Below, in pieces: positions 1 through 8,500 of a DNA stretch of 15,361 bases. Location: NCBI GenBank assembly GCA_964501915.1, contig CAZCVP010000198.1, positions 1 through 15,361 of the forward strand. The letters are read 5' to 3'. Made by a program: the position numbers and the translations under genes. Below the pieces are notes generated by a model. The model searched no databases and had not been told where the DNA came from. It saw only the letters and a program-made list of their open reading frames with translations. The DNA is from CAYFPX01 sp964501915 (lineage in GTDB: Bacteria > Myxococcota_A > UBA796 > CAJQPC01). The first letter of the stretch is position 1. The number at the start of each line of letters is the position of its first letter.

Positions 1-2
1 GG

Positions 3-485
3 GACTGGCCCGCCGCCCGCGCCGCCGCCCCCCACGCCGACGCCGACAGCGACACCGACGCCGACAGCGACACCGACACGGACACCGACACCGACACGTG
101 CGGTCTGGCCGACCTGGTCTGGACGGCCGAGGTCCGCGATCGGGACAACGCGGCCGGGACCTCCTTCACCACCGAGGACGCCCTGCGTCTCCACTGTCTC
201 GTCCACAACCCCTGCGACGAGCAGCTCAGCTTCGTCACCTCCGACGGCTGCCTGGTCGAGGCCTTCGAGCTGACCGGCGCCAGCACCGGGACCGTCTCCG
301 ACTCCCTGGACTGCGACCAGGCCGAGACCACCTGGACCGTGCAGGCGGGCAAGAGCACCAGCACCAGTCTGTTCGCCGGCCAGCTCGAGGCCGACGACTG
401 GACCCTGGCGTGTCTGTTCAACTACGACGTCCAGGAGGCTTCGGTCGACTTCGTCGTGGTGGAGGGGAACCCGGACACCCCCTGA
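3..485 (+). CDS. C-terminal part of exported/lipoprotein-like protein with Asp-rich linker and BsuPI-like domain (5' end outside window)
   Basis: The reading frame is open from the first bases, so the start lies upstream; 160 codons are visible before TGA at 483-485. The visible protein begins with an Ala/Pro-rich stretch, then an alternating Asp-Ser/Thr/Ala linker (codons at about 36-98) that ends at a Cys. Such linkers are frequent behind lipoprotein signal peptides in myxobacteria and relatives. The remaining 125 or so residues have the layout of the BsuPI intracellular proteinase inhibitor family (a beta-sandwich): a strand ending in a VHNPCDE-type turn, a SFVTSDGC core strand, a Trp-containing strand, a VQAGKS turn where the family has pGES, then a final strand. 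Four or five Cys could form disulfides, which fits an exported protein. The family call is from pattern memory only. The next gene begins 15 nt downstream and may be co-transcribed. Confidence 0.7.
   Translation, partial: DWPAARAAAPHADADSDTDADSDTDTDTDTDTCGLADLVWTAEVRDRDNAAGTSFTTEDALRLHCLVHNPCDEQLSFVTSDGCLVEAFELTGASTGTVSDSLDCDQAETTWTVQAGKSTSTSLFAGQLEADDWTLACLFNYDVQEASVDFVVVEGNPDTP
36..98 (+). repeat. Short tandem repeat encoding an Asp-Ser/Thr/Ala linker
   Basis: An 18-bp unit, GCCGACAGCGACACCGAC, is perfectly duplicated at 42-59 and 60-77. It is followed by degenerate 6-bp units of the type GACACC/GACACG up to 98. In frame it encodes a flexible, acidic spacer between the N-terminal anchor region and the folded domain of the first gene. 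Such tracts commonly vary in length between strains by slippage. Confidence 0.85.
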
Positions 486-500
486 GCGGTCTCGGAGACC

Positions 501-1250
501 ATGTGGTGGTGGCTTCCCTTCCTCTCTCTCGCCGACTCGCCCGAGCCGCCGGAGCACTGGGGCGATCGCGCGACGGTCCCGCTGCGCGAGGCCTTCCCGC
601 CTCCGGAGGGCTTCGAGCGGCAGCCCCAGGATCTGTACGGCGCCTGGCTCGGCGGCCTGCCCGTGCGACCGCCGGAGGTGCCCGTGCGGACCCATGACGG
701 CCGCGAGGTCGGCCACCACGCCCGCGTCATCGCCCTCCCCGTCGTCCGAGGCGACCTCCAGCAGTGCGCCGACAGCGCGATCCGCCTGCGGGCCGAGTTC
801 CTGCTCCAGACCGGCCAGCCCGTGAGCTACCACGCGACCAGCGGCGACGAGATCTCCTACCAGCGCTGGATGACCGGCCAGCGCCCCTCGGCCCGAGGCT
901 CGTCGCTCACCTGGACCGCGGGGGGAGACGGCTCCTGGGAGGGCTACCTGAGGGCGGTGTTCATGTACGCCGGGACCGCGTCTCTGGAGGCCTACGAGAC
1001 GGTCCGCGTCGAGCAGCCACGGGCCGGCGACGTCCTTGTCGAGGGCGGATTCCCGGGCCACGTCGAGGATCACGACGGCGTGGCCCGACGACGAGAGGAG
1101 ACCCGGATCCTGATCGGGGAGGGTTTCATGCCCGCCCAGGACTTCCACGTGGAGCTGGGCCCTGATGCGGGCTGGTGGCCCTGGGACCCCGGCCTGGCGC
1201 TGCCTCACTGGCCCCTGGGCCCCGAGCATCTTCGCCGCTGGACCCGCTGA
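501..1250 (+). CDS. DUF4846 domain protein
   Basis: A 249-residue protein. It matches the conserved pattern I associate with DUF4846: LQQCADSAIRLRAE at residues 86-99, RW at 122-123, VFMYAGTASL at 153-162, GDVLVEGGFPGH at 176-187, and EGFMPAQDFHVEL at 207-219, with a Trp-rich end. The pattern covers residues 25-245, so the protein is essentially one full domain. The biochemical function of the family is not established. The conserved Cys89, the His187 of the PGH motif, and the MPAQD segment resemble an enzyme active-site set, but that is inference. The N-terminus (MWWWLPFLSLA) is hydrophobic and short with no basic residues, so it is at best a weak signal peptide. ATG at 501 is the only sensible start; GGAG at 494-497 lies only 3 nt before it, which is tight. 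It sits 15 nt after the preceding gene and 29 nt before the next. Confidence 0.85.
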   Translation: MWWWLPFLSLADSPEPPEHWGDRATVPLREAFPPPEGFERQPQDLYGAWLGGLPVRPPEVPVRTHDGREVGHHARVIALPVVRGDLQQCADSAIRLRAEFLLQTGQPVSYHATSGDEISYQRWMTGQRPSARGSSLTWTAGGDGSWEGYLRAVFMYAGTASLEAYETVRVEQPRAGDVLVEGGFPGHVEDHDGVARRREETRILIGEGFMPAQDFHVELGPDAGWWPWDPGLALPHWPLGPEHLRRWTR

Positions 1251-1267
1251 CCGGGGAGACCCCGTCA

Positions 1268-1273
1268 TAGAAT
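1268..1273 (+). promoter_or_regulatory. Possible -10 box before the HEAT-repeat gene
   Basis: TAGAAT at 1268-1273 differs from TATAAT at one position and lies 6 nt before the GTG start at 1280, which has no visible Shine-Dalgarno. If used, the transcript would begin almost at the start codon (leaderless). No convincing -35 is seen; CTGACC at 1247-1252 is the nearest candidate, with a 15-bp spacer. Confidence 0.25.
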
Positions 1274-1279
1274 CCCAGC

Positions 1280-2911
1280 GTGACCGACGCACAGCCTCCC
1301 CCCCGGGAACCAGGAAGGACCCGGCTCCATCGGGTCGCCAGCCTCTTCACCGCGATGGACCGCACCATCAAGGGCATGCGTCTGTACCAGGGCCAGGGCG
1401 AGATGGCCGATCGGCTGCTGGGGAAGCTGCTGGCCGCCGCCGCAGACGCCACCAAGGAAGGCCCGGTCACCGTCGGGGTCACCTCGTTCGGCCTGGTGCT
1501 GGACGACAAGCCCGTGACCGGCACCGAGGAGCGCATCCCCTACCTGTTCCGGCTCTACCTCGACGGTGTCCGCGAGCTGACGGTGCTCGACGACGTCGAT
1601 CCCGAGGAGATGAAGGGGCTGGTCGAGGTGTTGGGCACCGACACCTCGGAGTCGGAGGAGGACCTGGTCACGCTCTTGTGGTCGAAGAATTTCCGCACGG
1701 TCAGGCACTACGCGGTCGATGCCATCGCCTCCGGGGCCGAGGCGGAGGTCGCCGCCGGACGCCTGGCCCAGGCCCGGGCGGGGACCGCCATCGGCCAGGG
1801 CGGACAGTCCGGCGACGTGAAGCTGGCGCTGACCGCGACCGACCTCCGGGTGTTGCAGAGCGGCGGTGAGCTCCAGTGGGTGGCGGCGGCCAGGGCCCCC
1901 GTGACCGGAGACAGCTCGATGGCCGCCCTGTCCGAGCGTGTCTCGGGGGCCATCGAGGGGCGACCGGACTTCGAGCGCTTCATGGAGGTGGCCCGGCGGG
2001 CAGGCGGCGAGACCGAAGGGGGCAGTCCCCTGGTGGTCGACATGTACGACAGCCTGCTGGCGTCGGGAGACGCCGCGGGGGTCGCGGCGATGGTCGCCTG
2101 CCTGCAGGAGTCCCCGGCGGACCGTGGAGCCATCCTGGCCCGGGAGCGCATGGAGAAGCTCGCCCCGCTCTATGCAAGGGCGCCAGATGTGATCCGACCG
2201 GCGCTGGTGCCGCTGGTGAAGACCGCCCCGGCCGGCATGGTGGCCTTGCTGACGGCTCTGCCTCCCGGGGAGAGCACCGACGGCCTGCGCAAGGTCCTGC
2301 TGGACTCCGGCATCGACCTGACCGCCTTCTACGAGCGGCGCATCTCCAACCCCGACGAGTCCGTGGCGATGGACGCCCTGGCGGCGCTGGGCCACATCGG
2401 CAGCCCCGCCGCCCTGGAGACCCTCGCCAAGGCCCTCTCGTCCAACCTCGCCACCCGCCGCAGGGCCGCCCTGGACGCGATGAAGGGGCGCTACCACGAG
2501 TCCGCCCGGATCGGGCTGGGCCGCGCCCTCGCCGACCCGGACAAGGACAACCGGCTGCTGGCGATGGACATCCTGGGCAGCTCCGGCGATCCCCGGGTGG
2601 CCTGGGCCCTGGTCAGCGCCCTGCAGAACGCGGCCTTTGGATCGTGGGACGCCGACGAGCAGGAGGCGCTCTACTCCGCGGTCGCGAGGCTGAACGACAA
2701 GCGCACCTTCGACCACTTCCGCAAGGTGCTCGGTCGCAAGACCCTCGGCCTCGACCGCACCGGCGTCCGTCACCAGGTCCTGGCCGCCAAGGCCCTGGGC
2801 GCGATGGAGATGAGCGAGGCCCGGGAGCTCCTCACCGAGTTCCGTGGCAAGTGGTTCCACCCCGCCGAGGTCAAGCAGGCCGTCGCCCAGGCCCTGGCGA
2901 GGCGCAAGTGA
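1280..2911 (+). CDS. HEAT-repeat protein with N-terminal domain shared with its downstream neighbour
   Basis: A 543-residue protein with a GTG start. No signal peptide or membrane segment, so it is cytoplasmic. Residues 24-120 form an alpha/beta region (MDRTIKGMRLYQGQGE, then an alternating VTVGVTSFGLVLDDKPV strand pair, then a helix ending in LVEVLG). This resembles residues 21-120 of the next protein. Residues 125-340 are mainly helical. Residues 355-543 contain repeated two-helix units of HEAT/PBS-lyase type, for example MDALAALGHIGSPAALETL (364-382) and LLAMDILGSSGDPRVAWAL (426-444), ending in basic ARRK. HEAT solenoids are protein-binding scaffolds, so this is probably a partner or regulator and not an enzyme. 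It overlaps the next gene by GTGA (2908-2911), implying translational coupling. An internal ATG at 1355 (residue 26) is an alternative start, but it would remove only a poorly conserved tail and also lacks a ribosome site. Confidence 0.8.
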   Translation: MTDAQPPPREPGRTRLHRVASLFTAMDRTIKGMRLYQGQGEMADRLLGKLLAAAADATKEGPVTVGVTSFGLVLDDKPVTGTEERIPYLFRLYLDGVRELTVLDDVDPEEMKGLVEVLGTDTSESEEDLVTLLWSKNFRTVRHYAVDAIASGAEAEVAAGRLAQARAGTAIGQGGQSGDVKLALTATDLRVLQSGGELQWVAAARAPVTGDSSMAALSERVSGAIEGRPDFERFMEVARRAGGETEGGSPLVVDMYDSLLASGDAAGVAAMVACLQESPADRGAILARERMEKLAPLYARAPDVIRPALVPLVKTAPAGMVALLTALPPGESTDGLRKVLLDSGIDLTAFYERRISNPDESVAMDALAALGHIGSPAALETLAKALSSNLATRRRAALDAMKGRYHESARIGLGRALADPDKDNRLLAMDILGSSGDPRVAWALVSALQNAAFGSWDADEQEALYSAVARLNDKRTFDHFRKVLGRKTLGLDRTGVRHQVLAAKALGAMEMSEARELLTEFRGKWFHPAEVKQAVAQALARRK

Positions 2912-4209
2912 ACCCCGAGGTCAACCCCCAGGCGAAGCTCCAGGCCAACGCCGCCGAGGTCGTGACCCTGATCCAGGGGGTGACGCGGGCCCTGATGCTG
3001 TACGCGCCGAACAACGACACGGTCATCCGACTGGTCGACATGCTGGTCGAGCGCCTGGAGACGCACTTCGGCGAAGGGGGCGAAGCCTTCCAGCTCCAGC
3101 TCCTGGAGAAGGAGTTCTTCGTCAACGGGCAGCTCCTCAAGCTGGATCCATCGAGCTGGGAGCGCGCCACGCAGCTCGCGGAGAAGCTCGTCCCGCTCAA
3201 GGCCAACGCGCTGCGCTTCGGCGAAGGCACGACTCGGGCCCACATCGAGGGCTTCGTGGCCGATCTCGCCGAGTCCCTGCCGCGCATGGAGCGCAAGTTC
3301 CAGGAGTCCTACGGGGAGTTGGAGGTCGCCGAGGCCTCGGGCACGGCCACCGCGACCTTCCGCTTCGAGCCCGACAAGCTCGCAGTCTGGCTCTACACCA
3401 GCCTCGTCGAGCTCTGCGAGCGCCTCTACGAGGAGCACGCCGCGGACCGGGCCCCTTCGCTGGTGCCGCTGAAGCGCACACTCCAGCTCGTGATCGACAA
3501 CATGGCGACCCACGGCGGCATCTACCAGCTCCTGACCACGCTGCACCGCCCGGGCCCCCCGCCGGGGAAGCCGATGATCGGGGCAGGGGTCGCCATCGAG
3601 GCGATGGGCTTCGGCCACTGGCGGGGCCTGGCCCGCCAGCACCTGCTGGCCCTGGGGCTGGCGGGCCTGCTGGGAGGCATCGAGCACACGCGCGATCCCG
3701 ACGAGGCCGTGAAGCCCATCTTCCGCTACCCGGGCCTGGGTGCAGCGGCGATCTCGCAGGTGCTGGTGCTCCACGACACCCGCTCGGTCCGGGCCGGCGG
3801 CGACGCCGGCGTGCTCGGGAGGCTGCTGGGCATGGTCGAGACCTACATCGAGGTCACCCTGCCGCGGGAGAACCGTCCCCGTGTCCCGCCCTTCAAGGCG
3901 CTGAAGACCATGCGACAGGGCAAGCTGCCCTGGATCGAGGCCGACCTCATCGAGGCCTTCTGCGACTACAAGGGTCCGCTGCCCCTGGGGTCGCTGGTGA
4001 AGCTCACCAGCGGTCACGTAGGCGTGGTCCTGGGCCGGCCAGACCCGCCCGCCAAGGGCAACCGCCCGCTGATCGGCCTGGTGTCCGGCAACGAGCTCAA
4101 GAAGACGGTGGACCTGCGGAAGCAGGACAAGGTCAAGGTGGCCAAGGTGCTCACGGCCGAAGACGCGGGGGTGGACCTGTTCGAGTCGGCGTCCCAGACG
4201 AGCCCGTGA
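2908..4209 (+). CDS. Degenerate HD-GYP domain protein lacking the HD and GYP motifs
   Basis: A 433-residue protein with a GTG start at 2908 overlapping the previous stop. The frame stays open upstream, but there it only shadows the HEAT gene. Residues 21-120 have the N-terminal domain seen before many HD-GYP proteins (RALMLYAPNND, then LQLLEKEFFVNGQLL, then LRFGEG). Residues 185-405 align by layout with an HD-GYP core. The tail is clear: LLGMVETYIEVT where the family has vaDvYDAlt, then AFCDYKGPLPLGSLVKLTSG (350-369), VGVVLG and a final VDL. The catalytic elements are gone. The LLHDIGK position reads LLGGIEH (254-260), and no HHE or GYP motif exists in the expected stretch (270-310). Cyclic-di-GMP phosphodiesterase activity is therefore unlikely; a binding or scaffold role with the adjacent HEAT protein is inferred. 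Its TGA overlaps the GTG of the next gene. Confidence 0.75.
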   Translation: MNPEVNPQAKLQANAAEVVTLIQGVTRALMLYAPNNDTVIRLVDMLVERLETHFGEGGEAFQLQLLEKEFFVNGQLLKLDPSSWERATQLAEKLVPLKANALRFGEGTTRAHIEGFVADLAESLPRMERKFQESYGELEVAEASGTATATFRFEPDKLAVWLYTSLVELCERLYEEHAADRAPSLVPLKRTLQLVIDNMATHGGIYQLLTTLHRPGPPPGKPMIGAGVAIEAMGFGHWRGLARQHLLALGLAGLLGGIEHTRDPDEAVKPIFRYPGLGAAAISQVLVLHDTRSVRAGGDAGVLGRLLGMVETYIEVTLPRENRPRVPPFKALKTMRQGKLPWIEADLIEAFCDYKGPLPLGSLVKLTSGHVGVVLGRPDPPAKGNRPLIGLVSGNELKKTVDLRKQDKVKVAKVLTAEDAGVDLFESASQTSP

Positions 4210-5498
4210 GCCTGCGCCTCCTCAAGGCCGCCCGGATCACCCCGACCACCGGCGAGGCCGAGGACCGGGCCACGGTCGCCGCGATGCTGGCGGAGATCGA
4301 AGCCGGCGGCGAGGCGGCCGCCCTGCGCTGGGCTGAGAAGCTCGACGGCTGGAGCGGCGATCCCGTGGTGCCCGAAGCCGCCTTCGAAGCCGCGAGCCAG
4401 GGGCTCTCGACCCGACTCAAGGACGACATCGCCTTCGCCCACGAGCGCATCCGCCGCTTCGCCGAGGCCCAGCTCGCCTCGCTGGGCGAGTTCTCGCTGG
4501 AGCTGGCACCGGGCCTGGTGACGGGGCAGCGGCTGGTGCCGCTGGAGACCGCCGGCTGCTACGTGCCGGGCGGCCGCTACGCCCACGTGGCCTCCGCCCT
4601 GATGAGCGTGACGCCGGCCCGGGTGGCGGGGGTCCACCACGTCGTGGCCTGCTCCCCTCCCCGGGGCGAGACCGTGCACCCGGCCGTGCTCCATGCCCTC
4701 CGCCTCGCAGGGGCCGACACCGTGCTCTGCCTCGGCGGCGTCCAGGGCATCGCGGCCCTCGCCTACGGGCTCTTCACCGGGCATGCGGCCGACATCCTGG
4801 TGGGCCCGGGCAACCGCTTCGTGGCCGAGGCCAAGCGTCACCTCTACGGGCGCTGCGGCATCGATCTCTACGCCGGCCCGAGCGAGATCCTGGTCCTGGC
4901 CGACGAGACCGCCGATCCCGAGCTGGTGGCGTCGGACCTGGTGGGGCAGGCGGAGCACGGCCCCGACACCCCGGCGATCCTGGTGACCACGTCGGAGGGC
5001 CTGGCCCGGACCGTGCTCGCGCGCGTCCCGGACCTCTGCGCGGCGCTGCCGCCCGGCAACGCCGCGGCTGCGGCCTGGGAGGCGTGCGGCATCGTGGTGC
5101 TGGCCGACACCCGCGAGGAGGCGGCCGCCGAGAGCGATCGGCAGGCGCCGGAGCACCTGGAGGTCCACGCCGCCGACCTGCCCTGGTGGCTCGACCGACT
5201 CCGCAACTACGGCTCGCTGTTCCTCGGTGAAGAGACCACGGTGGCCTACGGCGACAAGGCGAGCGGACCCAACCACATCCTGCCCACCCGAGGGGCGGCC
5301 CGGTACACCGGGGGACTGGGCGTGCACAAGTTCATCAAGACGCTGACCTGGCAGCAGATGACGCCGGAGGCGACCCGGGAGCTTGGTCCCGTCACGGCGC
5401 GGATCTCGCGGCTCGAAGGCATGGAGGCCCACGCCCGCACGGCCGACGATCGGGTCCGGAAGTACCTGCCTTCAGAGACCTTCGACCTCGAGGGGTGA
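4206..5498 (+). CDS. HisD-family NAD-dependent dehydrogenase (histidinol dehydrogenase or sulfopropanediol 3-dehydrogenase-like)
   Basis: A 430-residue, full-length member of the histidinol dehydrogenase family, which performs Zn-dependent oxidation of an alcohol with NAD. The start is GTG at 4206, inside the GTGA overlap with the preceding stop. Visible signatures are CYVPGGRYAHVASALMSVTP (118-137), LGGVQGIAALAYG (176-188), DILVGPGNRFVAEAKR (196-211), YAGPSEILVLAD (222-233) and AEHGP (249-253). By order and spacing, the E. coli HisD residues Gln259, His262, Glu326, His327, Asp360, His367, Glu414 and His419 correspond here to Q248, H251, E316, H317, D350, H357, E404 and H409, so the enzyme looks active. 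The C-terminal GAARYTGGLGVHKFIKTLTW stretch (363-382) resembles the HpsN-type sulfopropanediol dehydrogenase branch more than classical HisD. No other his genes are in view, so the substrate is uncertain and I give no symbol. Confidence 0.85.
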   Translation: MSLRLLKAARITPTTGEAEDRATVAAMLAEIEAGGEAAALRWAEKLDGWSGDPVVPEAAFEAASQGLSTRLKDDIAFAHERIRRFAEAQLASLGEFSLELAPGLVTGQRLVPLETAGCYVPGGRYAHVASALMSVTPARVAGVHHVVACSPPRGETVHPAVLHALRLAGADTVLCLGGVQGIAALAYGLFTGHAADILVGPGNRFVAEAKRHLYGRCGIDLYAGPSEILVLADETADPELVASDLVGQAEHGPDTPAILVTTSEGLARTVLARVPDLCAALPPGNAAAAAWEACGIVVLADTREEAAAESDRQAPEHLEVHAADLPWWLDRLRNYGSLFLGEETTVAYGDKASGPNHILPTRGAARYTGGLGVHKFIKTLTWQQMTPEATRELGPVTARISRLEGMEAHARTADDRVRKYLPSETFDLEG

Positions 5499-5503
5499 GC
5501 GCT

Positions 5504-5517
5504 CGCCCGCCCGGGCG
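5504..5517 (+). terminator. Weak GC hairpin after the HisD-family gene
   Basis: CGCCCGCCCGGGCG at 5504-5517 is an inverted repeat. It could form a 5-bp GC stem with a 4-nt loop, just after the stop at 5498. There is no T-run behind it, so it is at best a weak terminator and may be chance in such GC-rich DNA. Confidence 0.2.
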
Positions 5518-5531
5518 CACCCGCGAAGCCC

Positions 5532-5537
5532 TATGAT
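5532..5537 (+). promoter_or_regulatory. Possible -10 box for the protease-lipase gene
   Basis: TATGAT at 5532-5537 is one mismatch from TATAAT and stands out in GC-rich DNA. It lies 19 nt before the ATG at 5557 and would give a short leader containing the GAGG ribosome site. No clear -35 was found 15-19 bp upstream. It suggests that the next gene starts its own transcription unit, separate from the coupled trio upstream. Confidence 0.3.
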
Positions 5538-5543
5538 GGGGGC

Positions 5544-5547
5544 GAGG
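5544..5547 (+). promoter_or_regulatory. Ribosome binding site GAGG deciding the start at 5557
   Basis: GAGG at 5544-5547 lies 9 nt before ATG 5557. The in-frame ATGs at 5383 and 5533 have no such site, and the first lies inside the HisD-family gene. Confidence 0.5.
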
Positions 5548-5556
5548 CACAGAGAC

Positions 5557-8500
5557 ATGGAACCCACTACCTTCGATGGGCTGGGGCGCCTTGCACGGGC
5601 GATGCACGCTCGCATGGGCACCGGCGACAGCCACGTCGACCGCGCGATCGCGCTCACCACCGCCCACGAGGGTCGTCAGCTCGAGCTGGCCCACACCGGA
5701 CTCGAGGCGCTCCTGGACGGCGATCCCCCCTCCCCGGCGGGCCGGCGGCTCTGGGAGGCGATCGTGCACGAGCACGAGCGTCCCGCCGTCAACGTCCTCG
5801 GCGACCAGCTCCAGGCGGCGCCCTGGCCCTGGACCGACAAGCTCGCGGCAAAGCCCGAGCTCTGGAAGCGGGCCTGCCAGGCCGTCGGGCGCCTGGCCCT
5901 GGACCCCACCTCGCCGACCCGGCCCTACCTGGGCACGGGGGTGATGGTGGGGCGGGAGCTGATGCTCACCAACCGTCACGTCGCCGAAGCCTTCGTCCTG
6001 GGACGAGGCCAGGAGCGCCTGTGGCTCTACCCGGACCTGGTGGTCCAGGCCGACCTGCGCCAGGAGATCGTGGACCTGCCGATGTTCGGACCGGTGCTGC
6101 TCCAGGTGCGGGGGGTCGTGCTCGTCCACCCCCACTGGGACCTGGCGGTGCTGCGTGTCGAGGGCTTCCCCGACGACCGCACCCCGGTGTCGCTGCGCCG
6201 CAGCGAGCCGGGCGCCGACTTCGTCGGCCAGGACGTCATGGTGATCGGCTTTCCCTTCCGCGACACCCGCAATGACCTGGCGCTCCAGCAGCGCATCTTC
6301 ACCACCTTCGGCCACAAGCGGGCCCAGCCGGGCACCCTGCGGGCCCGGGTGGCCGAGGTGCCGAGCTACAGCCACGTCGTCGAGGCCCTGGCCCACGACT
6401 GCAGCACCCTGGGCGGGAACAGCGGCTCCCCGGTGTTCGACCTGGCGACCGGCGACGTGATCGGCCTGCACTTCGCCGGGGCCTACCTGGAGGACAACTG
6501 GGCCGTGCCGAGCTGGCAGCTCGCCCGGGACCCCCGCCTGGTGGACCTCGGCCTGTTCGAGGAGGCCGCCGCCGGCACCCCCGCCCCGGACGACCCCTGG
6601 GCGGGAGCCTGGGCCGAGGCCGACGCCGCGATCCCGGAGGGCGAGAGCCTCGCCGGTTCGGGCCGCCCGGCGCTGGACGCCGCGCTCTTCGAGCGCCTGG
6701 ACGACGACGGGCTGAGGGAACGCCTGGCCCAGGCGCCGGCCGCGACGCGGGCGGACCTGGTGGCCCTGCTCGGACCCGAGGAGGCCGAGGAGCTCCTCGA
6801 CGACCTGGCCCTGGCGGGGCCCGACACCGAGACCATCGATCCCGACAAGCCGGAGCTGGTCTACCTCCACGGCATCCTCGGCGGTCACCTTCGCGGCGCC
6901 CAGCGACGGGTGTGGTGTGCGCCCCTGGCCTTCCTCGCCGGGGACATGGACCACCGCCTCTCCCTGGACGAGGACGGCCGCACCGGCGCCCTCGGCGACC
7001 TCCTCACGCCCGACGGCCACCTCCGTCTCGCCTACGCCAGGGCCGCGAGGCGCTGGCGGCGGCGGCGCTTCGCCGTGCACGAGTGGAGCTTCGACTGGCG
7101 GCGCCCGGTCGAGGACTCGGCCCAGCGCCTCCACCTCGCCCTGGAGCGCCTGGCACTGGATCGTCCAGGACGCGACTTCGTGCTGGTGGCCCACTCCATG
7201 GGTGGCCTCGTGGCGATGGTCTACGCCACCCTGGAGGGCTCCCGCTGGAAGGACCGCCTCCAGCGGGTGGTGCTGCTCGGCTCACCCCTCGGGGGCAGCT
7301 TCGCGCCCCTGGAGGCCGGCCTCGGGACCTACCCCCTCCTCCAGAAGCTCGCCTGGGTCACGGCCGGCGCAAACGCCGACGACCTGGGGAGCATGTCCCG
7401 CACCCTGCCCGGGCTCATCGACATGCTGCCGCACCCGAAGCTCTTCCCGGACGCGGCCGCCCTCTACGAAGAGGCGACCTGGAAGGGCCTCGCCCCGCTC
7501 GACAGGTGGCTGACCCACAGCGAGGACCTGAAGGACCGCATCTGGGAGAGCCCCCTGCTGGCACGCACCCGCGCCCTGGCGACCGTCACCCTGGGCACGG
7601 TGGACGGCTACCTGCAGACGCCGGAGGCCCTGGAGGCCGGTCCGCGCACCGGGGCCGGGGACGGCACCGTGCCGGCCCGCTGCGCCGTGCACCCGGACGT
7701 GCCCACCTGGGAGGTCTTCGCCGAGCACGCCGCCCTGCCGGGGGACCGGACCGTCCTCGACGCCGTCACCCGGATGGCGGTGGACGAGGAGCCGGAGCTG
7801 GACCGTCTCCACACGTCGACCCTGCCCACCCAGGCCGCCGGGACGGAGACCCTCCCTCTCGAGACCATCGACGAAGCCCACCGGGAGGCGCTGGCGGATC
7901 GCCTGGCCACCGGCCGGTGGACCCACGCCGACGCCCGCTGGCTGCTCTCGACCGCTCCCCTGCCGGTGCCCGTGGTCCCCGGCAGCGGCCCCTCGGCGCG
8001 GCTGCCCACCGAGCCCACGGTGGCCCGGCCCGGGGCCTCCTGGCAGGCCCGGGTCCGGCCCGGCGGGGGCCTGGACGCCGCCGGCCTGGACCCCGAGCGC
8101 CGCGCTGCGGCCCTCTCCCTCGCCGAAGGGGTCCCGGCCGAGGCCTGGCCCCGCTGGACGGTGGTCCTGACTCCCACCCAGGGGGCCCCGATGAGCCGGG
8201 TGAAGGTCACCTGGCGGATCCAGGAGGCCAACCCGAGCTGGCGCCTGGTCGTCGACCTCGGGGGGGTGGGCCTGGACTGGATCGCCCCGACTCCGCCCAT
8301 CGGCGCTCCCACCGGCCCGGGCGAGGTCTTCGAGCTGCTGCTGCCCGCGGGCGTCGCACCCTCGGAGCACGCCGTGCTCGTCATCCCGGGTCCCGACCCC
8401 GGGAGCCTCCCCACCGAGGAGGGCCTCTGGCAGACGGTCCAGCGCAAGCTGAGGTGGCGCCGACGGGTGCGCACCTTCACCGCGGAGAACCACGAGAGCT

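Noticed and set aside
488..500. GGTCTCGGAGACC inverted repeat before the DUF4846 gene
   Set aside because: There is only one base between the arms, so no stable hairpin loop can form, and it overlaps the ribosome site. Chance is likely.
1265..2860. Long open minus-strand frame opposite the HEAT-repeat gene
   Set aside because: It is a shadow of the plus-strand gene in high-GC DNA: Gly/Gln/His/Arg-rich translation with no recognisable motif. The same holds for other long antisense frames at 2770-4017, 4014-5432, 5392-7194, 7282-8493 and 7608-9419.
1876..2907. Upstream part of the frame leading into the HD-GYP-like gene
   Set aside because: It is open by chance under the HEAT gene. The GTG at 2908 overlapping the HEAT stop starts the first motif-bearing sequence.
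5383..5556. N-terminal extension of the protease-lipase from ATG 5383
   Set aside because: These 58 codons overlap the end of the HisD-family gene and give Arg/Pro/Ser-rich shadow translation. ATG 5557 has a ribosome site and begins normal protein sequence.
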